From: Allobosea sp. WAO
GTDB taxonomy: Bacteria > Pseudomonadota > Alphaproteobacteria > Rhizobiales > Beijerinckiaceae
NCBI RefSeq assembly: GCF_001509835.1
Contig: NZ_JXTJ01000010.1
Location: 186,001 to 250,000, forward strand
Direction of reading: 5' to 3'
DNA length: 64,000 nt
In this document: piece after piece, positions 1-8,360 of the stretch
Position numbering within the stretch: the first letter of the stretch is position 1
Layout of the letters: the number at the start of each line of letters is the position of its first letter
Program-made: the position numbers and the translations under genes
Notes under the pieces: generated by a model
Database searches by the model: none
Told to the model about the DNA's origin: nothing
What the model saw: only the letters and a program-made list of their open reading frames with translations

Positions 1-217
1 CTCCGCCGACGATCGGCGCGCCGCCGGCCCGCAGGCTGGCCGATTCCTGCGGCATGACGACGAGCGCGCGGCCGCGGATCATCCAGGGGCTCCAGGGATC
101 GATCGCGGTCATCGAGGGCGCGGCCTTGCGCGAGGGCAGATCGGAGGCGGTGGCGCCCAGCGTCGTCGCGCCCAGGAGCGCGGCTGCGAGCGAGGCGAGG
201 GCGATACGAGACGTCAT
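1..217 (-). CDS. OmpW family outer membrane protein, N-terminal part (cut by window edge)
   Basis: Only the first 72 codons lie in the window; the gene runs off the left edge. The product starts with a signal peptide (hydrophobic run LASLAAALLGATTLG ending near TASD). After a short linker comes the segment WMIRGRALVVMPQESAS. This is typical of the first beta-strand of OmpW-type eight-stranded outer membrane porins, where a W-[ML]-x-R-x-R-A pattern opens the barrel. OmpW proteins are thought to carry small hydrophobic molecules across the outer membrane. The signal peptide is clear; the family call rests on this short N-terminal match. Confidence 0.7.
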   Translation of the reverse strand, partial: MTSRIALASLAAALLGATTLGATASDLPSRKAAPSMTAIDPWSPWMIRGRALVVMPQESASLRAGGAPIVGG

Positions 218-443
218 CGGAGGGTTCCTGCACGGAGGGGCCGCATGAGGCGGTGCAGATCGCTTCGACCATGCTGCAGGCCTGCCGTTCTTTGACCTCT
301 GTCAAAGATCGGGGCGGGCGCGGCGGAACCCGGAGGAGTGTGGCATTTTCGTGACAATGCCCAAGCGAAAACCGCCCTGGCGGCGACATGGCTTCAGGGC
401 ATGGCTGGCCGGACGCCGGCGCGACGAGATGAAGGATCCCAGA

Positions 444-731
444 ATGACAGCCGCCCGCCTCGGACTTCTCGCCGTCACGCTCGTCGCCGGACTGGCCTCA
501 GGTCCGGCCCTTGCCCAGAATCGCTGCGCCGTGACCGATCCGACCGGCACGCCCCTCAACATCCGCGAGACACCGAATGGCGACATCATCGGCCGCGTCA
601 CCAACGGGGTCGGCGTCAGGGTGGTGAATTCGAGCTTCGACGAGCGCGGCCGGCCCTGGGTGCTGATCCGCCCACGCGGCACGAGCCAGGTCGTGGGCTG
701 GGTCTATCGGGAATTTGTTTCTTGTTACTGA
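444..731 (+). CDS. Small exported SH3-like domain protein
   Basis: A 95-residue product starting at ATG 444, which has GAAGGA seven bases upstream; an in-frame ATG at 429 lacks a comparable site. Residues 1-25 form a signal peptide (hydrophobic run ending PALAQ). The mature part is about 70 residues and reads as a bacterial SH3 domain: PLNIRETPNGDIIGRV, then a VRVVN strand and a terminal GWVYREFVSCY. Such domains bind cell-wall peptides or act as periplasmic adaptors. Two cysteines (one after the cleavage site, one second from the end) could form a disulfide. No partner is visible nearby. Confidence 0.75.
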   Translation: MTAARLGLLAVTLVAGLASGPALAQNRCAVTDPTGTPLNIRETPNGDIIGRVTNGVGVRVVNSSFDERGRPWVLIRPRGTSQVVGWVYREFVSCY

Positions 732-773
732 AGCGGTCGCAGGGCGGCCGGCTGACACTACAAGCGCGGGGAA

Positions 774-911
774 CCCTCTCCTGTAAGGAGAGGGCAGGGT
801 GAGGTGTAGGCCCTGTGACCAGTTCGGCGAGGCCTGACAGCGCGGTTGGGTTCAGGCCAACGTTTCCGGTCCGAACACCTCACCCCTACCCCTCTCCTTC
901 CAGGAGAGGGG
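774..911. repeat. Long intergenic inverted repeat, family C
   Basis: The left arm begins CCCTCTCCTGTAAGGAGAGG and continues GCAGGGTGAGGTG. The right arm carries CACCTCACCC followed by CCTCTCCTTCCAGGAGAGG. Each arm also contains its own short hairpin. The element fills the gap between two convergent genes and could fold in either transcript. It looks like a dispersed REP-type palindrome; no second copy was seen in the window. Confidence 0.65.
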
Positions 912-921
912 ATCCCGCGCC

Positions 922-1521
922 CTATCCTGCCAGCTCGCCGAACCGCTTCAAAAACGCTCCCTGCGCGACTTCCGTCGGCTCGGGCTTCAGCAGGTCGAGG
1001 ACCTCGCGCGGCAGGGGCTGCGGTCGGCCGAAGAAGCGCAACGCCTCGGCCCGCTCGAAGCCGGCGAGTTCCGTCGCCTCGAGGAAGGCGGCGACGTGGT
1101 CGGCCTCCTTGTTCTTGCGCTTCACCAGCGCCGGCGTCGCCGCGGGGAGGGAGAAGCGCAGATGGATCGCCCCGAGCAGGCGCAATTCGACTCCCTTGTA
1201 GGCGTCGCCCATCACCGCCTTGAACGGCGAAATCATGTCGCCGATGACGTACTCCGGCGCATCGTGCAGCAGCGCCATCAGCCGCCACTCCCGCGGCCAG
1301 TCGGGGTTGAGATGGCCGGCGATAGCCTCGACCAGCAGGGAATGCTGCGCGACCGAGAAGGAATGGGCGCCGCGCGTCTGGCCGTTCCAGCGGGCGACGC
1401 GGGCAAGGCCATGGGCGATGTCCTCGATCTCGACATCGAGCGGCGAGGGATCGAGCAGATCGAGCCGCCGGCCCGACAGCATGCGCTGCCAGGCGCGCGG
1501 GGGGGCGGGGGAGCGGGTCAT
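922..1521 (-). CDS. HD-domain phosphohydrolase (YfbR-like)
   Basis: A 199-residue HD-superfamily protein. The metal-binding pattern is complete by eye: H53 and H60 in the segment AHSFSVAQH, then the paired H86-D87 in LLHDAPEYVIGD. The arrangement resembles the HD hydrolases related to the 5'-deoxynucleotidase YfbR, so nucleotide or phosphate-ester hydrolysis is likely, but the substrate cannot be read from sequence. The start at 1521 places the first helix about 30 residues before the domain. It stands alone, bounded on both sides by palindromic repeats. Confidence 0.75.
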   Translation of the reverse strand: MTRSPAPPRAWQRMLSGRRLDLLDPSPLDVEIEDIAHGLARVARWNGQTRGAHSFSVAQHSLLVEAIAGHLNPDWPREWRLMALLHDAPEYVIGDMISPFKAVMGDAYKGVELRLLGAIHLRFSLPAATPALVKRKNKEADHVAAFLEATELAGFERAEALRFFGRPQPLPREVLDLLKPEPTEVAQGAFLKRFGELAG

Positions 1522-1557
1522 GGCGACGATGGCTGCCCAGCCGCTGGTCCCATGCCG

Positions 1558-1676
1558 GCCCTCATCCTGAGGAGCCGCGAAGCGGCGTCTCGAAGGATGG
1601 TCCAGATGGCTCTGGAACCTGCTGGAGCATCCTTCGAGACGCCGTTCCTACCGGAATGGCTCCTCAAGATGAGGGC
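1558..1676. repeat. Dispersed palindrome, family A, copy 1
   Basis: The left arm has CCTCATCCTGAGGAGC and GCGTCTCGAAGGATG. The right arm has CATCCTTCGAGACGC and GGCTCCTCAAGATGAGG. The arms are near-perfect complements, separated by a short GC-rich centre. Related copies lie at about 23632-23743 and, more degenerate, 30468-30578. It occupies the whole gap between the HD hydrolase start and the end of tag. Confidence 0.85.
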
Positions 1677-1696
1677 TGAGAGGAATGACCTCATCA

Positions 1697-2329
1697 TCAC
1701 GCTGGCCGGCTGTCGCGTGCGAGCGCCGCGCATTCCTGCCAGCGGAAGCAGCCGGTGAGGTGGTCGTTGACCATGCCGCAGGCCTGCATCACCGCGTAGA
1801 CGATGGTCGGGCCGCAGAAGGTGAAGCCGGCGGCCTTGAGTTCCTTGGAGATCGCCTTCGACACAGCGGTCTCCGCCGGTACGCCCTCATGGGTCCGGAA
1901 GGTGTTCTGGGTCGCCCGGCCGTCGAGATGCTTCCAGAGGAAGTCGGTGAAGGGCTGCTTCTCGCTGATCTCGAGATAGGCCCTTGCATTGCGGATCGTG
2001 CCCTCGATCTTGCCGCGATGGCGGACGATGCCGGCATCGGCGAGCAGACGCTGGACATCGGCCTCGCCGAAACGCGCGACCTTCTCCGGCTCGAAGCCGG
2101 CGAAACCGGCGCGGAAGGCGTCGCGCTTCCTCAGGATGGTGATCCAGGACAGGCCAGCCTGGAAACCGTCGAGCATCAGCTTTTCCCAGAGCGCGCGGGA
2201 ATCATATTCCGGCACGCCCCATTCGGTGTCGTGATAGGCGAGGTAGAGCGGATCGCTCCCCGGCCAGACGCAGCGATACTTGCCGTCCGGTCCCTGGACC
2301 GCCTCGCGCCCGCTGATGACGTCGCTCAT
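1697..2329 (-). CDS. tag: DNA-3-methyladenine glycosylase I
   Basis: A 210-residue base-excision repair enzyme that removes 3-methyladenine from alkylated DNA. The Tag zinc site can be seen: C20 (in YRCVWPG), H33 (in AYHDTEWG) and the C-terminal pair in NDHLTGCFRW. The conserved core WEKLMLDGFQAGLSW is also present. Length is close to the E. coli enzyme (about 187 residues). Its start codon overlaps the stop of ygfZ by the ATGA arrangement, so the two are almost certainly co-transcribed and translationally coupled. Confidence 0.95.
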   Translation of the reverse strand: MSDVISGREAVQGPDGKYRCVWPGSDPLYLAYHDTEWGVPEYDSRALWEKLMLDGFQAGLSWITILRKRDAFRAGFAGFEPEKVARFGEADVQRLLADAGIVRHRGKIEGTIRNARAYLEISEKQPFTDFLWKHLDGRATQNTFRTHEGVPAETAVSKAISKELKAAGFTFCGPTIVYAVMQACGMVNDHLTGCFRWQECAALARDSRPA

Positions 2330-3210
2330 GCCGCGGCTCCGAATTCGGGCTCGCCCGGGAAGGGGAAGCGGATGAAGCCGGGCTTCCGCAGGGTGAAAGG
2401 GAGGCCGCCGGCATCGAGCCCGTGGCCGGCGGCGAGCGCATCGGCCACCCGGTCCAGCCGGAGCAAGGCAAGGCCGCGGCCCCTGGCGCAGGAGCCGACG
2501 CGGCCGAGCAGCTTGCCGCCGGCGCTGGCCTCGACACCGTCCTCCGGGTTCAGGCCCTCGGTGAAGACCACCGGCACGACCCGCGAGCGCGCCGTGCCAC
2601 GATGCTGCATGCGCGAGACCACTTCCTGGCCGATATAGCAGCCCTTCTTGAAGGAGACGCCGCCGAGCTGGTCGAGCAGCGCCTCATGCGGGAAAGCGTC
2701 GCCATAGGCAAAGTCGCGTCCACCATCGGGAATGCCGAGGGCGATGCGGCGGGCGTGATAGTCGTCCATCTCGCCGCCGGCGACCTCATCGACGCCGTCC
2801 CGGTCGGTGATCGCCCGGTCGCCGAGCTCCGGCAGGCGCGGATCGGCATAGCGCAGCCCGACCTCCTCGGGCAGGCGGCCGCCATCGCCCGCGACGATGA
2901 CGGCGGTGCTTTCGGTGAGGTCGTCGAGCGCCACCTTGGCGCGCAGCTTGTAGAGTTTCAGACGCTTCATCAGATCGGCAGTCTGGAGGAGCGGGCAATC
3001 GAGCAGGAAGCCGCCGCCATCCTCCTCCGGCACGGCGACGACGAGAAAATCGCCGATGATCTTGCCTTGCGGTGTCAGCAGCGCGCCGTAGCCGGCCTTC
3101 CCGGTCGTGACCTCATCCATCTCGTTGGTGACGATGTTCTGCAAGAAGTCGCGGGCATCGCCGCCGCTGACGCGGATGACGCCGCGGTCGACCAGTCTAA
3201 TCGCCGGCAT
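2326..3210 (-). CDS. ygfZ: YgfZ/CAF17 family iron-sulfur cluster assembly protein
   Basis: A 294-residue folate-binding protein of the YgfZ/GcvT-like family, which helps maturation of some [4Fe-4S] enzymes. The diagnostic K-G-C-Y-x-G-Q-E motif is present at residues 189-196 (KGCYIGQE), followed by the usual SRMQHRG. The N-terminal segment VSGGDARDFLQNIVTNE is also typical. The gene is first in a two-gene operon with tag. It diverges from the PLP decarboxylase across about 250 bases that presumably hold both promoters. Confidence 0.93.
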   Translation of the reverse strand: MPAIRLVDRGVIRVSGGDARDFLQNIVTNEMDEVTTGKAGYGALLTPQGKIIGDFLVVAVPEEDGGGFLLDCPLLQTADLMKRLKLYKLRAKVALDDLTESTAVIVAGDGGRLPEEVGLRYADPRLPELGDRAITDRDGVDEVAGGEMDDYHARRIALGIPDGGRDFAYGDAFPHEALLDQLGGVSFKKGCYIGQEVVSRMQHRGTARSRVVPVVFTEGLNPEDGVEASAGGKLLGRVGSCARGRGLALLRLDRVADALAAGHGLDAGGLPFTLRKPGFIRFPFPGEPEFGAAA

Positions 3211-3456
3211 GTCGGACCTTACGCTTCGTGGTGGCTGCGGCTGGGCGCCGTTCGCAGGGATAGTTAGGTCGCTTCGGCGCGGTCCTCAACCGGCGCCGTG
3301 CCGGCAATGCCGATGGCGAGGCGGTTTTCCCTGGGCTCGCCAGGAAACGGGTGCTCTGCGCAGCGCCGGAACAGGGTCGACGGGCTCTCGCACGGCCTGC
3401 TGACAATGGCTCCGTTCCTGCCAGAATGCCTTCGTCAGCGTCATGGAGTGCGTGCC

Positions 3457-4872
3457 ATGCCGAAGCCGTCCTTCGATCAAGCCGGGCTGTTCAGCGATGC
3501 GGCACGGCGGGCCGCCTCGTTCCGCGAGACCTTGCTAGACCGGCCGCAGCGGCCGCTGGCCGACTATGGCGAGATGCTGCACCGCCTTGCGGCAGCGACC
3601 CCCGAAACGGGCCTATCGGCCGGCGAGGTGATCGCGGCGCTCGACGCGCAGATGCAGCCCGGGCTTCACGCCATGGCCGGTGCGCGCTTCTTCGGCTGGG
3701 TCATCGGCGCCTCGCATCCTGTCGGCGTCGCGGCCGACTGGCTGACCAGCGCCTGGGGCCAGAATGCCGGCAATCATCAGGCATCGTCGGCGGCCGCAGC
3801 AGCGGAGACGGTCGCGGCCGGCTGGCTGCTCGACCTGCTCGGACTGCCGCGGGAAGCGTCCGTCGGCTTCGTCACCGGCGCGACTGTGGCGAACTTCGTT
3901 TGCTTGGCGGCCGCGCGCAGCGAGATGCTGCGGCGCGCGGGCTGGGATGTCGAGGCGCGGGGCCTGTTCGGAGCGCCGCCGATCAAGGTGGTGATCGGCG
4001 ACGACGCGCACACCACGGTGTTCTCGGCGCTGCAATTGCTCGGGCTCGGCCATGACCGCGTCGTCAGGGTCGCGACCGATGCACAGGGGCGGATCGAGGC
4101 CGAGGCCTTCGCTGTGGCGCTGAAGGCCGGCGAGGGGCCGGCGATCGCAGTGCTGCAGGCCGGCCAGATCAATACTGGCGCCAGCGATCCCTTCCGCCGG
4201 CTGATCCCATTCGCGCACCGGCACGAAGCCTGGGTTCATGTTGACGGGGCGTTCGGGCTCTGGGCCAGGGCCTGCCAGCAGACAGCCGAACAGGTCGCCG
4301 GTGTCGAGGAGGCCGATTCCTGGGCGACCGATGGCCATAAATGGCTGCAGACGCCCTATGATTGCGGCTATGCGATCATCCGCGATGTGCAAGCGCATCG
4401 CCGCGCCATGACGGCGGCCGCGAGCTATCTGCCAGAAGTTGCGGATGGCGAGCGCGATCCCAGCCATTTCGTGCCGGAACTGTCGCGGCGGGCGCGGGGC
4501 TTTGCCAGCTGGGCGATGATCCGCCATCTCGGCCGATCCGGCATTGCGGCGATGATCGAGCGTCACTGTGCCCTGGCGCGCCGCATCGCGCAGGCTCTCG
4601 CCAGTGAGCCGGGGATCAAGGTCCTCAATGAGGTCTGCCTGAATCAGGTCGCAGTGCGTTTCGGGGCCGAGCTACCGGCGGCCGAAGGCGATGCGCTGAC
4701 GCAAGCCGTGATCGCCCGCCTGCAGGCCGACGGAACCTGCTTCGCCGGGGGCGCGAGATGGCGCGGCCTCGCGATCATGCGGCTGTCGGTGATCTCATGG
4801 CCGACCGATACCGAGGACGCCGACGCCACGGTGGCCGCGATCCTCTGCGCCTGGCGCGCCTGCCGCGGCTGA
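3457..4872 (+). CDS. PLP-dependent decarboxylase (group II amino acid decarboxylase family)
   Basis: A 471-residue fold-type I PLP enzyme. ATG 3457 is preferred over the longer reading because GGAG lies about nine bases upstream and the family normally starts near here. The cofactor site is evident: D263 in HVDGAFG pairs with the pyridine nitrogen and K295 in TDGHKWLQ forms the Schiff base. The pattern fits the glutamate / aromatic amino acid / aspartate decarboxylase group. In this branch some members act as aldehyde-forming or transaminase-like enzymes, so the substrate is open. It stands alone. Confidence 0.85.
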   Translation: MPKPSFDQAGLFSDAARRAASFRETLLDRPQRPLADYGEMLHRLAAATPETGLSAGEVIAALDAQMQPGLHAMAGARFFGWVIGASHPVGVAADWLTSAWGQNAGNHQASSAAAAAETVAAGWLLDLLGLPREASVGFVTGATVANFVCLAAARSEMLRRAGWDVEARGLFGAPPIKVVIGDDAHTTVFSALQLLGLGHDRVVRVATDAQGRIEAEAFAVALKAGEGPAIAVLQAGQINTGASDPFRRLIPFAHRHEAWVHVDGAFGLWARACQQTAEQVAGVEEADSWATDGHKWLQTPYDCGYAIIRDVQAHRRAMTAAASYLPEVADGERDPSHFVPELSRRARGFASWAMIRHLGRSGIAAMIERHCALARRIAQALASEPGIKVLNEVCLNQVAVRFGAELPAAEGDALTQAVIARLQADGTCFAGGARWRGLAIMRLSVISWPTDTEDADATVAAILCAWRACRG

Positions 4873-4982
4873 GTTTAGCCGCTGCCCTGTCGCGTTCGCA
4901 GCGTCCCGAGCGATGTCTCGGCGATCGCGGTTTCGCCTGCTGCAAAAAATTTGCGCCGAGGTCTGAAAAAAGTTCGACGGCC

Positions 4983-5009
4983 TGTCGATCTCGCCGCGCC
5001 TCGTTCGAC
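4983..5009 (+). promoter_or_regulatory. Candidate ECF42-type promoter for the DGPF genes
   Basis: TGTCGA (4983-4988), a 17-base spacer and CGAC (5006-5009) lie about 75 bases before the first DGPF gene. As I recall, TGTCGA is the -35 element of promoters recognised by ECF42 sigma factors, with a CG-containing -10. The match suggests that the sigma factor encoded at 6066 drives this operon. It is inferred from one site only. Confidence 0.4.
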
Positions 5010-5082
5010 GTGAAGACAGAGGGCAGGAATTCTCCTGCTCCGGACACCAGGGCAAAGAAAACCCAGAGGCAGGAGAAGACGG

Positions 5083-5505
5083 ATGCGCGTCATGGTTCTG
5101 GTCAAGGCCAACAAGGACAGCGAAGCCGGCGTGATGCCGAGCGAGGACATGCTCACCAAGATGGGCGCCTATAACGAGGAGCTGGTGAAGGCCGGCGTGA
5201 TGCTGGCGATGGACGGGCTTCATCCGAGCGCGAAGGGGCTGCGCATGCGCTTCTCGGGTACGGAGCGGATGATCACCGACGGCCCCTTCACCGAAACCAA
5301 GGAGCTGCTCGCCGGGTTTTGGATCTGGCAGGTCCGTTCCTTCGACGAAGCCATCGAATGGCTGAAGCGCGGGCCCTTCGACGGCGGCACCGAGATCGAG
5401 CTGCGGCCGGTCTTCGAGATGGAAGATTTCGGCGAGGTGCTGACGCCGGAACTGCGCGAGCAGGAAGAGCGGGTGCGCGCCGAGGCGGCGAAGCTCGCCA
5501 GCTGA
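5083..5505 (+). CDS. YCII-related DGPF-domain protein, copy 1
   Basis: A 140-residue protein with the signature D66-G67-P68-F69 in the context TDGPFTETKELLAGFW, which defines the DGPF subgroup of YCII-related dimeric alpha-beta barrel proteins. The biochemical role of the subgroup is unknown. Genes of this kind characteristically sit next to ECF42 sigma factors, as here. AGGAGAAG lies a few bases before the start. The next gene encodes a clear paralogue with the same MVKA-KDSEAG opening and NEELVKAG segment, so a tandem duplication is likely. Confidence 0.92.
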   Translation: MRVMVLVKANKDSEAGVMPSEDMLTKMGAYNEELVKAGVMLAMDGLHPSAKGLRMRFSGTERMITDGPFTETKELLAGFWIWQVRSFDEAIEWLKRGPFDGGTEIELRPVFEMEDFGEVLTPELREQEERVRAEAAKLAS

Positions 5506-5576
5506 ACTTATCCCACTTTCAAAAGACGGCCGCAGCGCAGCTCGGCCGATCCGTTACCCACTCAAGGAGAAGATCA

Positions 5577-5996
5577 ATGCGCTTCATGGTGATGGTCAAG
5601 GCGACCAAGGACAGCGAAGCCGGCGCACCGCCGAGCCAGGAGCTGCTCGAAGCGATGATGGCCTATAATGAGGAGTTGGTGAAAGCCGGCATCATGAAGG
5701 GCGGGGATGGCCTGCAGCCGAGCGCGAAGGGCGTGCGCGTTCAGTTCGACGGGCCAAAGCGCGCGGTCGTCGACGGCCCCTTCGCCGAGACCAAGGAACT
5801 CGTCGCGGGCTACTGGCTCTGGGAATGCGCGTCGCTCGATGAGGCGATCGCCTGGGTCAAGCGCTGCCCCAATCCGATGCCTGGTCCTTCCGAGATCGAG
5901 ATCCGTCCGCTCTACGATCTCGCCGATTTCGGCGAGATCGTCACGCCGCAGACCGAGGCGACCTGGCAGCGGCTCAAGAGCGAGATCGGCGACTAA
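5577..5996 (+). CDS. YCII-related DGPF-domain protein, copy 2
   Basis: A 139-residue paralogue of the preceding protein. The start at ATG 5577 is fixed by AAGGAGA seven bases upstream, giving the same N-terminal length as copy 1. D66-G67-P68-F69 is conserved (VDGPFAETKELVAGYW). The copies diverge most in the last third, where this one has an extra NPMPGPSEIEI loop. The two genes and the downstream sigma factor gene run in the same direction with short gaps (71 and 69 bases) and probably form one transcription unit. Confidence 0.92.
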   Translation: MRFMVMVKATKDSEAGAPPSQELLEAMMAYNEELVKAGIMKGGDGLQPSAKGVRVQFDGPKRAVVDGPFAETKELVAGYWLWECASLDEAIAWVKRCPNPMPGPSEIEIRPLYDLADFGEIVTPQTEATWQRLKSEIGD

Positions 5997-6065
5997 AGCC
6001 GCCGAGCCGCCCCACGGCCGGGGCGGCTTGCCAGCCGGCGATCCTGATGCTGTCTATCGCAGCCG

Positions 6066-7334
6066 ATGTCGGCGAGCGATATACACCGCACTATCGAGAC
6101 GGTCTTCAGGATCGAGGCTCCCAAGCTGATCGCCGGGCTGGCGCGCGTCACCCGCGATGTCGGCCGGGCCGAGGAGCTGGCGCAGGACGCGCTGGTCGCG
6201 GCCCTGCAGCAATGGCCGGGCGAGGGCGTACCGCGCAATCCCGGCGCCTGGCTGATGCAGGCCGCCAAGCATCGCGCCCTCGACGGACTGCGCCGCGACA
6301 AGATGCTGAAGCGCAAGCACGAGGAGATCGGCCGCGATCTCGACGAGGAGGTCGATCCGATAGCCGAGCTCGAGGAGGCGCTCGATGACGAGGTCGGCGA
6401 CGATCTGCTCAGGCTGATCTTCACCGCCTGCCACCCGGTGCTCGCGATCGAGGCGCGGCTCGCGCTGACGCTGCGCCTGATCGGCGGCCTGACCACCGAA
6501 GAGATCGGCCGCGCCTTCCTGGTGCCGGAGCCGACCATGGCGCAGCGCCTGGTGCGGGCGAAGAAGGCGCTGGCCGAGGCGAAGGTGCCCTATGAGGTGC
6601 CGCATGGACCGGAACTCGCCGAACGGCTCGGCTCGGTGCTCGAGGTCGTCTACCTGATCTTCAACGAGGGCTACTCCGCGACCGCCGGCGAGGACTGGGT
6701 GCGTCCGGGCCTGTGCCAGGAGGCGATGCGGCTCGGGCGCATCCTTGCCGGGCTCGCGCCGCAGGAGCCGGAGGTGCACGGCCTCGTCGCGCTGATGGAG
6801 TTGCAGGCCTCGCGCCTGCGCGCCCGAATCGGCCAGGACGGCCAGCCGGTGCTGCTGCTCGACCAGAACCGAGCGCTCTGGGACCGCCTGCTGATCAATC
6901 ACGGCCTCAAGGCGCTGGACACCGCACGCAGGCTGGCGCCGGCCCCGGGGCCTTATGTCCTGCAGGCCGAGCTCGCCGCCTGCCATGCCCGGGCACGCAA
7001 GGCGGAGGAGACCGACTGGGCCCGGATCGCAGCGCTCTATGGCGCGCTCGGCGCGCTGACGCCCTCGCCGGTGATCGAGCTCAACAGGGCGGTGGCGGTC
7101 GCGATGGCCGAAGGACCGGCTGCCGGGCTCGCGCTCGTCGACGCGCTGGCCACGGCGCCGGCGCTGAAGAGCTACCACCTGCTGCCGAGCGTGCGGGCCG
7201 ATCTGCTCGGCAAGCTCGGCCGCCATGGCGAGGCGCAGGCCGAGTTCATGCGCGCGGCCGGCATGACCAGGAACCGGCGCGAGCAGGACCTGCTGCTGGC
7301 GCGGGCGGAGAAGGCGGGAAAGGCGGCCGGCTGA
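6066..7334 (+). CDS. ECF-family RNA polymerase sigma factor with long C-terminal extension (ECF42 type)
   Basis: A 422-residue sigma-70 family factor. Region 2 lies near residues 15-80 (GRAEELAQDALVAAL, then GAWLMQAAKHRALDGLRR). Region 4 is near 115-165 (LIGGLTTEEIGRAFLV, MAQRLVRAKKAL). Then comes the segment VVYLIFNEGYSAT and an alpha-helical, TPR-like extension of over 200 residues. This build, together with neighbouring DGPF genes, identifies the ECF42 group. No anti-sigma gene is adjacent, consistent with control through the C-terminal extension. There is no good ribosome-binding site before ATG 6066, so the start is slightly uncertain. Confidence 0.92.
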   Translation: MSASDIHRTIETVFRIEAPKLIAGLARVTRDVGRAEELAQDALVAALQQWPGEGVPRNPGAWLMQAAKHRALDGLRRDKMLKRKHEEIGRDLDEEVDPIAELEEALDDEVGDDLLRLIFTACHPVLAIEARLALTLRLIGGLTTEEIGRAFLVPEPTMAQRLVRAKKALAEAKVPYEVPHGPELAERLGSVLEVVYLIFNEGYSATAGEDWVRPGLCQEAMRLGRILAGLAPQEPEVHGLVALMELQASRLRARIGQDGQPVLLLDQNRALWDRLLINHGLKALDTARRLAPAPGPYVLQAELAACHARARKAEETDWARIAALYGALGALTPSPVIELNRAVAVAMAEGPAAGLALVDALATAPALKSYHLLPSVRADLLGKLGRHGEAQAEFMRAAGMTRNRREQDLLLARAEKAGKAAG

Positions 7335-7343
7335 GGGTCCTGC

Positions 7344-7451
7344 CGTCATTCTCGGGCGGAGCGAAGCGCAGACCCGAGAAACTCATGACGAGAAGGCACG
7401 CGCCGGAACCTCCTCCAGCCTGAGATGCTCGGGTCAAGCCCGAGCATGACG
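7344..7451. repeat. Dispersed palindrome, family B variant
   Basis: The left arm is CGTCATTCTCGGGCGGAGCG with GACCCGAGAA. The right arm is GCTCGGGTCAAGCCCGAGCA followed by TGACG. The layout (CGTCAT...CGGG at one end, CCCG...ATGACG at the other) matches the family B copies at 22130, 43959 and 46073. It lies between the convergent sigma factor gene and a small minus-strand gene, and ends directly before the stop codon of the latter. Confidence 0.7.
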
Positions 7452-7458
7452 TCCTGTA

Positions 7459-7728
7459 TTAGTGGCGCGTGCCGGTCGTGAAGGTGCCGGTGCGGAGCTT
7501 TTCCGGCAGGGCCTCGGCGAACACCGCGGTTGCCTCCTCGCCATAGGTCTCGACCAGCGTCCGCATCGCCGCGAACAGGGCGGCGTGAGCCAGCGCGTCG
7601 GAATCGAGCCCGTCCTGACGGCCTTCGACGAAGGCGTCCTCGATGTAGCAGTAAGCGACGCGGCGAGCGTCCCTCACATCTTCGGCGAGCAGCGGGTCGA
7701 GCGGCAGATCGTCGGAGAGTACGGACAT
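7459..7728 (-). CDS. Conserved hypothetical protein (89 residues)
   Basis: Reading from ATG 7728 gives an acidic, mostly helical 89-residue protein starting MSVLSDDLPLDPLLAEDV. There is no signal peptide or membrane segment. Coding character is supported by a continuous amphipathic pattern (DARRVAYCYIEDAFVEG, AALFAAMRTLVETYGEEAT). The reading frame stays open 37 codons further upstream, but that part is arginine- and proline-rich and looks non-coding. The ribosome-binding site is weak. The family is not one I can name with a function. Confidence 0.6.
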   Translation of the reverse strand: MSVLSDDLPLDPLLAEDVRDARRVAYCYIEDAFVEGRQDGLDSDALAHAALFAAMRTLVETYGEEATAVFAEALPEKLRTGTFTTGTRH

Positions 7729-7916
7729 GAAGGCTTCAGAACCCGGCAGGCGGCAACGAGGCGCGGTTTCGATCGGACATGCGATTCGTGCATCTCCAGT
7801 TCGAGCGATGGTCCGAAAGTTTATAGGTGGAGCCGCCACTGGGCGCCATCATGGTCTTTAAGAAAGGTTAATTTGCAGGGGAGAGTTTTGAAGATGTGCG
7901 GCATTCTGGCACAGAA

Positions 7917-8360
7917 TCAGCCGCCGAACCGCCCCGCCAGAGCTCGGGCCAGCTTCTCCCCCTCGCCGGCAAGCCGACTCGACGCCTCCTGGCTGCCCTC
8001 GCTGCAGACCCTATGCGTCGTCGAATAGGCGCGAAAGCCCCGATTATAGGCGCTGGCCAGTCGCTCGCGCCGCTGCGGGCCACGCCCTTCCGATTCGAGC
8101 AGCGCCGCCATCCGCTCGCGCCAGTCCTGCGCCTCGCGGGCGCCGCACAACGTGCGCAGATAGGCGAGCGAGCCCATGATCTCGGCGAGCTTGAGCAATT
8201 GCGGTTCGTAAGGGGGCGGAGGCGCCTCGGGCTCGGGTGCGGGCGCCTCCTGGCGCTGCGCGGCGGGTGGCGACTGACGCAGCTGATTCGTCTGGCTCAA
8301 GGCCGGCCCGCCGGCGAGAAGCGCGCAAAGCAGGACCGTGCCGAGGAGCCGCGCCGTCAT
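7917..8360 (-). CDS. TIGR02301 family exported protein
   Basis: A 147-residue protein with a signal peptide (RLLGTVLLCALLAGGPALSQ), a proline-rich linker (APAPEPEAPPPPYEP) and a helical domain of about 95 residues. The domain segments YLRTLCG, WRERMAALL and YNRGFRAYSTTHRVC match the TIGR02301 family found across alphaproteobacteria, whose function is unknown. Two conserved cysteines (LRTLCG and HRVCSEG) may form a periplasmic disulfide. The start overlaps the stop of the NUDIX gene by ATGA, so it is translationally coupled to it. Confidence 0.85.
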   Translation of the reverse strand: MTARLLGTVLLCALLAGGPALSQTNQLRQSPPAAQRQEAPAPEPEAPPPPYEPQLLKLAEIMGSLAYLRTLCGAREAQDWRERMAALLESEGRGPQRRERLASAYNRGFRAYSTTHRVCSEGSQEASSRLAGEGEKLARALAGRFGG

